Positions 15,502-24,091 of a DNA stretch of 64,000 nucleotides are shown here, in pieces (position 1 is the stretch's first letter; every line of letters starts with the position of its first letter). The DNA is taken from positions 13,818 through 77,817 of the forward strand of contig DASZRW010000053.1 in NCBI GenBank assembly GCA_035549015.1, written 5' to 3'. Source of the stretch: JAFDZV01 sp035549015 (GTDB lineage: Bacteria > Bacteroidota > Ignavibacteria > OLB7). The notes below the pieces were generated by a model, which was given only the letters and a program-made list of their open reading frames with translations, made no database searches and was not told the origin of the DNA. Made by a program: the position numbers and the translations under genes.

Positions 15502-16596
15502 GTGACGCAATCCTCCAAGATCTATGTTGCCGGCCATCGCGGCATGGTGGGATCGTCGATCCACCGCGCCCTGGTTGCCCGGGGCTTCACGAACGTCGTG
15601 ATGCGCGGCAGCGACGAGCTGGACCTGCGCCGCCAGGATCAGACGGAGCACTTCTTCGCCAGGGAGCGTCCGGAGTATGTGTTCCTTGCTGCGGCGCGGG
15701 TGGGGGGGATTCTGGCCAACAACACCTACCGCGCCGATTTCATCAGCGACAATCTCTCCATCGCGCTCAACGTGATCCAGTGCGCGCATCGGTTCGGCGT
15801 GAAGAAACTGCTGAACCTGGGGTCATCCTGCATCTATCCGAAGCACGCGCCGCAGCCGATGCGCGAGGAGCATCTGCTCGCCGGCCCGCTGGAGCCCACC
15901 AATGAGCCGTACGCGATCGCCAAGATCGCGGCCATCAAACTCTGCGGTGCCTTCAACGACCAGCACGGCACGGACTTCATCTCCCTGATGCCGACCAATC
16001 TCTACGGCGAGAACGACAACTTCAACCTCGAGACGGCGCACGTGCTCCCGGCACTCATCCGCAAGTTCGAGCTTGCGCGCCTGCTGCGTGCCGGTGATGC
16101 CGCGGCGTTGCGTGCCGACATCCGCGCCATGCCGGTCGGGTTCGGCGGCGCGGAGAGCCTGCACGCCGCGAGTGAGGCGGAGATCGCCGGCGCGCTCGCC
16201 TCGCGCGGCGTCACCGCCGATGAGGTTGTGCTCTGGGGAACCGGCACACCGAGGCGCGAGTTCCTGCATGCGGACGATCTTGCCGCCGCATCGCTCTTCA
16301 TGATGGAGCACCACACGCATCGCGAGATCGGCGAGTTCGTGAACGTGGGCGTGGGCGAGGATCTGCCGATCGGCGAGCTGGCGTCGCTGATCGGTGAGGT
16401 CGTTGGATACGATGGCGCCATTCGCTACGACGCATCGAAGCCGGACGGCACGCCACGCAAGCTTCTGGATGTGACGCGCCTTCACGACCTGGGCTGGCGT
16501 GCATCGATCGATCTGCGTACCGGCCTGGAGCGGACCGTTGCATGGTACCGGTCGCACGTGCGCGCCCGTGCGCGGCAGGAGGAGGCAGCGGGATGA
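15502..16596 (+). CDS. fcl: GDP-L-fucose synthase (GDP-4-keto-6-deoxymannose epimerase/reductase)
   Basis: 364 residues from a GTG at 15502 that follows AAGG. This start puts KIYVAGHRGMVGSSI at the N-terminus as in the family; the ATG at 15421 adds 27 unrelated residues. AARVGGILANN, SSCIYPKHAPQPM (catalytic Ser and Cys) and EPTNEPYAIAKIAA (Tyr-x-x-x-Lys) are diagnostic. Typical Fcl proteins have about 310-325 residues; here an extra segment of roughly 45, rich in Ala/Arg/Asp, sits after ALIRKFELARL and before VVLWGTGTPRREF. It would use NADPH to make GDP-L-fucose from the Gmd product. It overlaps the transporter gene by 4 bases (ATGA). Confidence 0.93.
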   Translation: MTQSSKIYVAGHRGMVGSSIHRALVARGFTNVVMRGSDELDLRRQDQTEHFFARERPEYVFLAAARVGGILANNTYRADFISDNLSIALNVIQCAHRFGVKKLLNLGSSCIYPKHAPQPMREEHLLAGPLEPTNEPYAIAKIAAIKLCGAFNDQHGTDFISLMPTNLYGENDNFNLETAHVLPALIRKFELARLLRAGDAAALRADIRAMPVGFGGAESLHAASEAEIAGALASRGVTADEVVLWGTGTPRREFLHADDLAAASLFMMEHHTHREIGEFVNVGVGEDLPIGELASLIGEVVGYDGAIRYDASKPDGTPRKLLDVTRLHDLGWRASIDLRTGLERTVAWYRSHVRARARQEEAAG

Positions 16597-17534
16597 GCAC
16601 GACTCCGGATCCCACGCACACAGGGCAGCCGTCGCCGGCCGGTCATCCATCGGAGCCGGGGCATCCATCGGAGCCGGGGCATTCATCGGAGCCGGGGCAT
16701 CGTGCCGCGCATCGTCTGCCTCATACCGTGATCCAGCCCTCGCAGGGATGGGCCTCGCTCCGCCTGCGGGAGCTGTGGGACTATCGCGACCTGCTCTACT
16801 TCCTCGTGTGGCGCGACATCAAGGTGCGCTACAAGCAGACCTTCCTGGGCGCAGGCTGGGCAATCATCCAGCCGTTCGCCACGATGGTTGTCTTCAGTCT
16901 CTTCTTCGGGAAGCTGGCCAGGATCTCCTCGGACGGCCTGCCGTATCCGGTCTTCACGTTCTGCGCGCTCATTCCGTGGCAGCTCTTCGCGTTCGCGCTG
17001 AACGAGGCCAGCAACAGCCTGGTTGCCAACGAGCGCCTGGTCACCAAGGTCTACTTCCCGCGCCTCGCCATTCCGATTGCCGGTGTGCTCGCCGGCCTTG
17101 TGGACTTCTCCATAGCATTTGTCGTGCTTCTCGGCATGATGTTGTTCTACGGCATCATGCCAACCATTGCCGTTGTAACGCTGCCGCTCTTCGTGCTGCT
17201 GGCCGTTGCAACGGCGCTCGCGGTTGGGCTCTGGCTCTCCGCGTTGAACGTTCAGTATCGCGACGTGCGGTATACCATACCGTTCATTACGCAGTTCTGG
17301 CTCTTCATCACGCCGATTGCCTATCCGAGCAGTCTGGTGCCGGAGAAGTGGCGCGCGCTGTATGGTCTGAATCCCATGGCAGGCGTTGTTGAAGGATTCC
17401 GCTGGGCCCTTCTCGGCAGGGGGGGAAGCCCGGGGCCGATGGTATTCGTCTCCGCCGCGGTGGTGGCCGTTCTCCTGTTCGGAGGCCTGGCCTACTTTCG
17501 GCGCATGGAACGTACGTTCGCGGATGTCGTGTAG
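16593..17534 (+). CDS. wzm: Polysaccharide ABC transporter permease (Wzm type)
   Basis: 313 residues, starting at the ATGA overlap with fcl. The first 45 residues are soluble and include hexapeptide repeats GHPSEP / GHSSEP. The ABC2-type permease domain follows: DLLYFLVWRDIKVRYKQT is the hallmark entry helix, then six hydrophobic segments, with NPMAGVVEGFRWALLG near the end. Together with the ATPase at 17650 it would form the exporter that carries a finished undecaprenyl-linked glycan across the inner membrane. The genes lie 115 bases apart. Confidence 0.92.
   Translation: MSTTPDPTHTGQPSPAGHPSEPGHPSEPGHSSEPGHRAAHRLPHTVIQPSQGWASLRLRELWDYRDLLYFLVWRDIKVRYKQTFLGAGWAIIQPFATMVVFSLFFGKLARISSDGLPYPVFTFCALIPWQLFAFALNEASNSLVANERLVTKVYFPRLAIPIAGVLAGLVDFSIAFVVLLGMMLFYGIMPTIAVVTLPLFVLLAVATALAVGLWLSALNVQYRDVRYTIPFITQFWLFITPIAYPSSLVPEKWRALYGLNPMAGVVEGFRWALLGRGGSPGPMVFVSAAVVAVLLFGGLAYFRRMERTFADVV
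16645..16700 (+). repeat. 18-bp tandem repeat inside the Wzm N-terminus
   Basis: About three copies of CATCCATCGGAGCCGGGG, with one T substitution in the third, encode the repeated hexapeptide HPSEPG. Because the unit is a multiple of three, changes in copy number keep the frame. Confidence 0.8.
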
Positions 17535-17649
17535 GTGACGGCCGGCCGCAGGCCCGTGCGGCCGCCGCCGCTGCACGGGATTGCGCGGCCACTCGATGTG
17601 AACGCCCGGCGCTGCAGCCGGAACCCATTCCCGATTCCTTGTTCTACTC

Positions 17650-18918
17650 ATGTCGTTGCCAGCAATTCGTGTGGAGAATATCGGCAAGCGCTACCGTCTC
17701 GGCACGCGCGAGCGGTATCGTGCCCTGCGCGATACGCTGACCGACATGCTGAAGGCACCGCTCCGGATGTTCGGCGGGCGATCGGGGACGAAGGAGGGCG
17801 ACGACGATGGGGCGATGCTCTGGGCTCTGCGCAATGTCACGTTCGACGTGCAGCCCGGCGAGGTGGTGGGGATCATCGGCCGCAACGGTGCGGGGAAGAG
17901 CACGCTGCTGAAGATCCTCTCGCGCATCACGGAGCCCACCGAGGGGAGGGCGGAGATCAACGGGCGCGTGGGCTCGCTGCTGGAGGTGGGAACCGGCTTC
18001 CATCCGGAGTTGAGCGGTCGGGAGAATGTCTTCCTCAACGGCGCCATTCTTGGAATGCGGCGCGAGGAGATCACGCGCAAGTTCGACGAGATCATCGCCT
18101 TCGCCGAGGTGGAGAAGTTCGTGGACACGCCGGTGAAGCGCTACTCCAGCGGCATGTACGTGCGGCTGGCCTTTGCCGTGGCCGCGCATCTGGAGCCGGA
18201 GATCATGCTGGTGGACGAGGTGCTGGCGGTTGGCGATGCGGCCTTTCAGAAGAAATGTCTCGGGAAGATGGGGGATGTTGCGCGCGAGGGGAGGACCGTG
18301 CTCTTCGTGAGCCACAACATGGCGGCGGTGGAGAATCTGTGCGAGCGGGGCGTGCTGCTGAACCACGGCGGCGTGGAGTTCGTGGGGACGCAGACGGAGG
18401 CGATCGGCAGATATCTGAAGGGACTGACCGATGTCTCCGTGACGCTGCGCGACCGGAGGGACCGCCGCGGCCGTGGCGGCGTGCGGATCGTCGCGATAGA
18501 GCTGCGCGATGCCGGCGGGCGCCCGATCGATGTGGCGATGTGCGGGCAGGAGATAGATATCGTGATGCGATACGAAGCGGAGCCGGGCATTTCCGGACGC
18601 GGAGTGGTTGCCAGCATTGCCGTGAAGACGGCGATGGACGTGCCGGTTTTCCTGCATCACAACCGATTGACGAAGGAGGAGTTCGGCGCCCTTCCGCCGC
18701 GCGGCGCGTTCGTACTTCGCGTGAAGGATCTTCCGCTTCCTCCGGCCGGCTACCGGCTCGACTACAGCGTGATCGAGAACGGTTCGCTGCTCGATGCCAT
18801 CGCCGAGGCGATGGACCTGAATGTCATTGCCGGTGACTTCTACGGCTCCGGCGAAGTTCCTCCCATCTCGCACGGCGTCTCGCTTGTCAGCGGAACCTGG
18901 CGCCTCGAGACGGAATAG
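17650..18918 (+). CDS. wzt: Polysaccharide ABC transporter ATP-binding protein (Wzt type) with C-terminal glycan-binding domain
   Basis: 422 residues. The nucleotide-binding domain has Walker A GRNGAGKSTLLK, the Wzt-type stretch GSLLEVGTGFHPELSGREN, the ABC signature YSSGMYVRLAFA, Walker B IMLVDEVLAVGD and the switch histidine in VSHNM. Residues from about 265 onward form the beta-rich domain that in Wzt proteins recognises the non-reducing-end modification of the chain before export. The nearby methyltransferases could supply such a cap. It pairs with the Wzm permease upstream. Confidence 0.93.
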   Translation: MSLPAIRVENIGKRYRLGTRERYRALRDTLTDMLKAPLRMFGGRSGTKEGDDDGAMLWALRNVTFDVQPGEVVGIIGRNGAGKSTLLKILSRITEPTEGRAEINGRVGSLLEVGTGFHPELSGRENVFLNGAILGMRREEITRKFDEIIAFAEVEKFVDTPVKRYSSGMYVRLAFAVAAHLEPEIMLVDEVLAVGDAAFQKKCLGKMGDVAREGRTVLFVSHNMAAVENLCERGVLLNHGGVEFVGTQTEAIGRYLKGLTDVSVTLRDRRDRRGRGGVRIVAIELRDAGGRPIDVAMCGQEIDIVMRYEAEPGISGRGVVASIAVKTAMDVPVFLHHNRLTKEEFGALPPRGAFVLRVKDLPLPPAGYRLDYSVIENGSLLDAIAEAMDLNVIAGDFYGSGEVPPISHGVSLVSGTWRLETE

Positions 18919-18951
18919 GCTGGAGCCGACTGGACGAATACCAATCCCGTT

Positions 18952-19692
18952 ATGCGACCTGGCTTCTGGATGCTCCGCAATTACAAGCGACGCCTGTGGC
19001 GCGTTCCCTCGGCATGGTGGGGGGAGATCGCGGCATGGCGGCGGTTCTGGAGGAGCTATCGTGCCTATCGCGCGATGGCGCCGGAGCAGGTTCCAACCAT
19101 GCAGCTGCTCCCCTGCCTGAACGACGACACGGCCGAGACGCCGATCGAGCCGATCTATTTCTATCAGGATGCATGGGCATTCGAGCGGATCGTTGCCGGG
19201 CATCCGCCGGAACATGTGGACGTGGGCTCGCATCACAAGTTCGTAGCGCTCCTTTCAAAAGTGGTGCCGGTGACGATGGTGGATATCCGCCCGCTTCCGC
19301 TTCCGCTGAACACGCTGAAGTTCCTGAAGGGATCCATCCTGGAACTCCCCTTCGCCGACGCCAGCATCGGGTCGCTCTCCTCGCTCTGCGTGGTGGAGCA
19401 CATCGGCCTTGGGCGATACGGCGATCCGCTCAACCCGCATGGGTCGGAGGAAGCGATCGCGGAGTTGAAGCGCGTGGTGGCGCCGGGGGGGGATCTCTAC
19501 CTATCGCTTCCGGTGGACGACGTCACGCGCGTCTACTTCAACGCGCATCGTGCGTTCGAGGAGGAGTATCTGTTCACGCTCTTCGGCGGATTCGAACTGC
19601 TCGATCGCAGGTACATCGTCCGCGGGCGATACCTGGAGAAGCGCGAGCCCGGATTCGGCATCGGCTGTTATCATCTCAAACGGAACGCGTAA
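18952..19692 (+). CDS. DUF268-like protein, methyltransferase fold
   Basis: 246 residues. A basic, Trp-rich N-terminus (RRLWRVPSAWWGEI) precedes a degenerate SAM-methyltransferase-like core: HVDVGSHHKFVALLSK in the motif I position, MVDIRPLPLP as motif II, then LSSLCVVEHIGLGRYGD, ELKRVVAPGGDLYLSLP and AHRAF. This arrangement matches what I know of DUF268 proteins in polysaccharide loci. It is probably a glycan-modifying methyltransferase, but activity is not proven. It starts 33 bases after wzt. Confidence 0.75.
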   Translation: MRPGFWMLRNYKRRLWRVPSAWWGEIAAWRRFWRSYRAYRAMAPEQVPTMQLLPCLNDDTAETPIEPIYFYQDAWAFERIVAGHPPEHVDVGSHHKFVALLSKVVPVTMVDIRPLPLPLNTLKFLKGSILELPFADASIGSLSSLCVVEHIGLGRYGDPLNPHGSEEAIAELKRVVAPGGDLYLSLPVDDVTRVYFNAHRAFEEEYLFTLFGGFELLDRRYIVRGRYLEKREPGFGIGCYHLKRNA

Positions 19693-19775
19693 TCGCGGCG
19701 GGCGCCTGCCTGCCGGAGAGCGGGGCCTGGGGCTGCGAAGCCCGGCCTGCCGTGATTGACGCTGCAAGAGGCACA

Positions 19776-21071
19776 ATGATTCGACTGCATCCCATACCGG
19801 AGTACCATGAGCTCTGCCCGCGCTGCGACACGGCGCTGGAGCCGTTCGGCTGGTACATGCCCGGCATGCGGGTGCTTGCGCGGAGCCACTGCCCCGGCTG
19901 CGGAGCGGAGTACTACGGCGATCTCTCTGCCGGGCACGGCCTCTACTATCCGATGCTGCTCGACGCCGCCACCGGCGAGGTGTTCGATCGCTGGAACGTT
20001 CCCTGGTTCGCGGCATGGCTGCGCGAGAGCTATGCGGAACGTGCGGCAACCGAACATGGCTTCCACGTGGAGCAGTTCCGCGACATCGAGCGCCCGCTTC
20101 TGCTGAACTGCCTGGACCGGTTGTACGGGCATGCGCTGCTGAAGCTGCTGAACGCCGAGTATTATCTGCGGGAGCATGCGGCGCTGGATGTGATCGTGCT
20201 GGTGCCTTCCTATCTGCGATGGATGGTCCCGGATGGCGTTGCCGCGGTCTGGAGCGTGGATCTTCCGCTGCGCGACGGCGCTGCCTGGAACGACTGGATT
20301 GCCCGCGAGATCGGGCGCCGCCTGGAGGGGTTCGATGCCCCGCTCCTTTCGATAGCCCTTTCCCATCCGCATCCGGACGATTACTCCATCGAGTCCTTCA
20401 CGGGCGTGGCTCCGTTCTCCGAGGAGCGGTGGAGCACCGATGCAGCGCATACCGTTACCTATATCTGGCGCGACGACAGGCTCTGGGAGGATCGCTCCTT
20501 CGCTCCGCTGCTGGAACGCGGCGCGCTGGAGATATCGCGCCGTGCCGGCCTCTCGCGGGTTCCGCGCCAGCGCGACAAGGTGGTGGCCCTGGCCGATGCT
20601 CTGCGCCGCGAGTTCGCGGATCTCCGCTTCGCCGTGGCCGGGCTCGGCACACCGGGAGACCTTCCGGACTGGATCGACGATGCGCGCACGGCCACCGTGA
20701 ACGCCGCGCAGGAGCGTGAGTGGTGCGAGCTGTATGCGCGAAGCGGCGCGGTGATCGGCGTGCACGGCAGCAACATGCTCCTTCCCTCCGCGCATGCCGG
20801 CTCCACGTTCGAGCTGGTGTGGCCCACGCGCTGGGGGAACATCGTGCAGGATCTTCTGGTGCGCAGCGGCGATCTGCGCGAGGCGTTGCTCGCGTACCGC
20901 AATCTGCCGATCTCCGTGAAGCCGGCGGAGCTTGCGGCAATCGTTTGCGCCTATCTGCGCGATCGCGAAGGAACGATGCTGAACCTCTCCGGCGCGGCCA
21001 CGCGCCATACGCCGGAGACGCGCGCCGCCGTGGTTGCACGCCGTGATGCGCTCCGCCGCCGGCGCGGTTGA
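19776..21071 (+). CDS. Putative glycan-locus protein with an N-terminal CxxC pair; possible glycosyltransferase
   Basis: 431 residues from the ATG at 19776; the frame is open further upstream but the coding signal there belongs to the preceding gene in another frame. The N-terminus has two CxxC pairs (CPRC at 14-17 and CPGC about 25 residues later), like a zinc ribbon. The body has no family I can name with confidence. Near the C-terminus ARSGAVIGVHGSNMLLPSAH resembles the donor-site motif (GxHGxxL) of GT61/DUF563-type glycosyltransferases. A glycosyltransferase role is inferred from this motif and the location between a DUF268-like gene and a CgeB-like glycosyltransferase. Confidence 0.6.
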   Translation: MIRLHPIPEYHELCPRCDTALEPFGWYMPGMRVLARSHCPGCGAEYYGDLSAGHGLYYPMLLDAATGEVFDRWNVPWFAAWLRESYAERAATEHGFHVEQFRDIERPLLLNCLDRLYGHALLKLLNAEYYLREHAALDVIVLVPSYLRWMVPDGVAAVWSVDLPLRDGAAWNDWIAREIGRRLEGFDAPLLSIALSHPHPDDYSIESFTGVAPFSEERWSTDAAHTVTYIWRDDRLWEDRSFAPLLERGALEISRRAGLSRVPRQRDKVVALADALRREFADLRFAVAGLGTPGDLPDWIDDARTATVNAAQEREWCELYARSGAVIGVHGSNMLLPSAHAGSTFELVWPTRWGNIVQDLLVRSGDLREALLAYRNLPISVKPAELAAIVCAYLRDREGTMLNLSGAATRHTPETRAAVVARRDALRRRRG

Positions 21072-21298
21072 CGTTCGTACGAGTGACGCCTGCATGGTTG
21101 ATGCCTCCGCGGTTGGCGCCGTGCCGGACGCATCGCGGGTGCGTGCGTGCCCCATTGCAACGTGCTGCGTGCTCCGGCCCCTCCGCTGCGGCTGTTCGCC
21201 GCCGTTCCGGCAGCGAGCGCGGCAGCAAGTGCGGCAACGACTGCGGTAGCGGGTGGTGCCCGGCCTGCAATCCGTTTCCTTCATTCATTTCGTTCGTC

Positions 21299-22450
21299 GT
21301 GCGCATTCTGATTCTCAACGCGGACTACACGGCCTTCCTGCGATGGCTCTATGCATCGCAGCCGGGGCTGGCCGCGGCGCGTTACGACGAACAGATGGCG
21401 GCGCGCAACGCAAGTCTCTTCGGCGTTGCGGACTTCTACTCCTGGAACCTGCGTGCGCTGGGGCACGAGGCGTGGGAGATCCATGCCAACAACGAGCCGA
21501 TGCAGCGTGCATGGGCCCGCGAGAACGGGCTTGCCCTGCCGGAGAACTCCGGCCGCAGATTGCGGATGCGGCTGCGCGGCGGGCTTGTTCCCTGGCTCGC
21601 GCGCGTGGAGGATCGCCGATGGATGTATCGCGTGCTCGCCGAACAGATCCGCCGGCTGAAGCCGGACGTTCTGCTGAACCAGGCGCTGGATGGGATCGAC
21701 TCGCGATTCATCCGCGAGATGCGGCCGCATGTGCGGCTGCTTGCGGGGCAGGTTGCCGCGCCGCTGGGTGACGACGGCGTGATCCGCGATTACGATCTCA
21801 TCCTCTCCTCGCTTCCCGGCTTCCTGGAACGCGCGCGCGCGCTGGGGGCGCGGGGCGAACTGCATCGCTTCGCCTTCGATGCCCGCGTGGCGGATCTGCT
21901 TCCCGCGGTGGAACGCGATCTGGAGGCCACCTTCGTTGGGAGCATATCGCGGCATCACGAGTCGCGCGTGGAGTTGCTGGAGCGCGTTGCCCGCACGTGC
22001 AGCCTGGCGCTCTGGGGGAAGGGAATCGAAACGCTGCCGGAGGATTCGCCGCTGCGGCGCATTCACAACGGCGAGGCCTGGGGGCGTGGGATGTACGAGA
22101 TTCTGAACCGCTCGCGCATGACGCTGAACCATCATATCGGGATTGCCGGGGCGCATGCCAACAACATGCGCCTCTTCGAGGCAACCGGTTCCGGTGCGAT
22201 GCTGATCACGGACTGGAAGAGCAATCTGCACGAGATGTTCGAGGCAGGCCGCGAGGTGATTGCCTACCGGGATCACGAGGAATGCGCGCGGATGATCGAG
22301 TACTACGCGGCGCATCCGTCCGAGCGTGAGGCGATTGCCCGCGCGGGCCGCGAGCGCACGCTGCGCGATCACAACTACCGGGTTCGCATGGAGGAGCTGG
22401 CCGGCGTCCTGGAGCGATACCTGGCGAATGCCGGAGGAGGTGTGCCATGA
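21299..22450 (+). CDS. Glycosyltransferase, CgeB-like GT-B fold
   Basis: 383 residues from a GTG at 21299, chosen because VRILILNADYTAFL is a typical GT-B first strand; the upstream extension is Arg/Pro/Ser-rich non-homologous sequence. The C-terminal half carries the CgeB/DUF3880-type features: NGEAWGRGMYEILNRSRMTL, HANNMRLFEATGSGAMLITD and the end-of-fold ARAGRERTLRDHNYRVRMEEL, which form the nucleotide-sugar site. It overlaps the following methyltransferase gene by 4 bases. Donor and acceptor are unknown. About 230 non-coding bases precede it. Confidence 0.82.
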   Translation: MRILILNADYTAFLRWLYASQPGLAAARYDEQMAARNASLFGVADFYSWNLRALGHEAWEIHANNEPMQRAWARENGLALPENSGRRLRMRLRGGLVPWLARVEDRRWMYRVLAEQIRRLKPDVLLNQALDGIDSRFIREMRPHVRLLAGQVAAPLGDDGVIRDYDLILSSLPGFLERARALGARGELHRFAFDARVADLLPAVERDLEATFVGSISRHHESRVELLERVARTCSLALWGKGIETLPEDSPLRRIHNGEAWGRGMYEILNRSRMTLNHHIGIAGAHANNMRLFEATGSGAMLITDWKSNLHEMFEAGREVIAYRDHEECARMIEYYAAHPSEREAIARAGRERTLRDHNYRVRMEELAGVLERYLANAGGGVP

Positions 22451-23226
22451 GACTGCGCGATCTTGCCCGGCGGCTGCGCCGCCGTCTTGCGGGGAGCGGC
22501 GGAGATGCCGGCGCACGCGGAAGCTCCTCGGAGTACGAGGTGATCACGCGCGAGGAGGCGATGGCCGTCAGTTCGGAGGGCTGGCACGCCCCCTCGGTTG
22601 CCGCGCGGCAGGATGCTGCGTTCCGGCGCCTGCTGGATGCGATGTACAAGGGGCAGCCGCGGATCGATCTCCGGGTTTACGCCCGCGCGGTTGCGGCAAC
22701 CGGGCTGCGTGAGGGGACATTGCTGGAGGTGGGCTGCGGCAGCGGCTACTGCAGCGAGGCGCTTGCGCATCTCGAGCGGCTGCCGCTGCGATACACGGGT
22801 CTGGATTATTCCGCCGCTATGATCGAGCTGGCGCGCCGGCACTATCCCGCGCTCGACTTCGTTGTGGGGGACGCATGCGCTCTGCCGTTCGGCGATGGCG
22901 CGTTCGATGTGGTGATCAACGGCGTTGCGCTGATGCACATCCCGGACTATCCCCGCGCAATCGCGGAGGCGCGCCGCGTTGCCGGGCGCTGGTGCATCTT
23001 TCACACCGTGCCGGTGCTGCAGGTGCGGCCCACCACCTTCCTGCGCAAGCGTGCCTACGGGCTCCCGGCGGTGGAGGTGATTGTGAACGAGGGGGAATTG
23101 CTGGAACGTTTCCGTGAGGCCGGGCTCGGAGTCTCGAGAACCTTCGAGAGCCTTCCGTACGATCTTCATGCGGAGCTCGGCGAGCGGACGGTTACCAGAA
23201 CATATCTCTGCGAGGTGCTGCCGTGA
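22447..23226 (+). CDS. Class I SAM-dependent methyltransferase
   Basis: 259 residues. After a basic leader comes a methyltransferase-11 type domain: LLEVGCGSGYCSEAL (motif I), YTGLDYSAAMIELA (motif II), GDACALPFGDGAFDVVINGVAL (motifs III and IV) and EARRVAGRWCIFHTV. It is translationally coupled on both sides by ATGA/GTGA overlaps, so it is made with the neighbouring glycosyltransferase and methyltransferase. It probably methylates the growing or finished glycan. Confidence 0.85.
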   Translation: MRLRDLARRLRRRLAGSGGDAGARGSSSEYEVITREEAMAVSSEGWHAPSVAARQDAAFRRLLDAMYKGQPRIDLRVYARAVAATGLREGTLLEVGCGSGYCSEALAHLERLPLRYTGLDYSAAMIELARRHYPALDFVVGDACALPFGDGAFDVVINGVALMHIPDYPRAIAEARRVAGRWCIFHTVPVLQVRPTTFLRKRAYGLPAVEVIVNEGELLERFREAGLGVSRTFESLPYDLHAELGERTVTRTYLCEVLP

Positions 23227-24053
23227 ACCGTTTGGTGAATCTGGGCTGCGGGAGCAGATATCATCCCTCCTGGATCAACATCGACATCGAGCCCACCGGG
23301 CCGGGCGTGATCGCGCACGATCTTTCAACCGGCATCCCGTTGAAGAGCGGGGAATGCGATGCCGTGTATCACTCGCACGTGCTGGAACATCTGCGCCGCT
23401 CCGATGCCCGCGCCTTCCTGACGGAGTGCGCGCGCGTGCTGAAGCCGGGGGGAATCATACGCATCGCCGTTCCGGATCTGGAGCGCATCTGCCGTGCCTA
23501 CCTCACCGCGTTGGAGTCCGCGCTGGCCGGTGATCCCGGCGCCGCGGCCAACTACGACTGGATGATGCTGGAACTGATCGACCAGACCACGCGGGAGCGA
23601 AGCGGCGGAGAGATGGCGGCCTTCCTTCGCAGCGATCCCCTGCCGAACCGTGCGTTCATACTCGAGCGGATCGGCGAGGAGGGACGGCGCATGATCGACT
23701 CCGTTCGCGCGCGCGACGCCGCTCACGGGGGACATGGACAACGGCCGCCCCGGCGATCGCTCCGCTCCATTGCACGCGGGGTCCGCGCGCGCCTCACCGG
23801 CCTCGTTACCGGCCGGTCCGCCTCGCGGGCGCTCGCCATCGGGCGCTTCCGTCTTGGAGGCGAGGTGCATCAATGGATGTACGACCGCTACTCCCTCGCC
23901 CGCCTCCTCGCCGAATGCGGTTTCGTCGACGCCTCCGTGCGAAGCGCAACCGACAGCCTGATTCCCGGCTGGACCGGCTACAACCTGGACACGCTGGAGG
24001 ATGGATCGCCGGTGAAACCGGACTCGCTCTACATGGAAGCGGTGAAGGAGTGA
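23223..24053 (+). CDS. SAM-dependent methyltransferase (LPS/capsule type)
   Basis: 276 residues starting at a GTG that overlaps the previous stop by 4 bases. LVNLGCGSRYHPSWINID is the motif I form common in glycan-locus methyltransferases. VYHSHVLEHL and ECARVLKPGGIIRIAVPDL are standard. A 100-residue insertion with basic stretches (RPPRRSLRSIARGVRARL) follows, then FRLGGEVHQWMYDRYSLARLL and TGYNLDTLEDG at the end. Its last codons lie in a heptanucleotide repeat that continues into the next gene's leader. Confidence 0.82.
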   Translation: MNRLVNLGCGSRYHPSWINIDIEPTGPGVIAHDLSTGIPLKSGECDAVYHSHVLEHLRRSDARAFLTECARVLKPGGIIRIAVPDLERICRAYLTALESALAGDPGAAANYDWMMLELIDQTTRERSGGEMAAFLRSDPLPNRAFILERIGEEGRRMIDSVRARDAAHGGHGQRPPRRSLRSIARGVRARLTGLVTGRSASRALAIGRFRLGGEVHQWMYDRYSLARLLAECGFVDASVRSATDSLIPGWTGYNLDTLEDGSPVKPDSLYMEAVKE

Positions 24054-24091
24054 TGAGTGATGGGTGAAGGAGTGAGGGGTGATGAGTGATG
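24041..24091 (+). repeat. Degenerate heptanucleotide tandem repeat (GTGATGA-like)
   Basis: Units such as AGTGATG, GGTGAAG and GAGTGAG repeat with a 7-base period across the stop codon of the methyltransferase and the start of the next gene. The repeat also supplies two AAGGAG motifs; the second acts as ribosome binding site for the gene at 24082. Similar 7-base periodic strings occur at 28451-28500 and 28706-28748. Confidence 0.6.
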
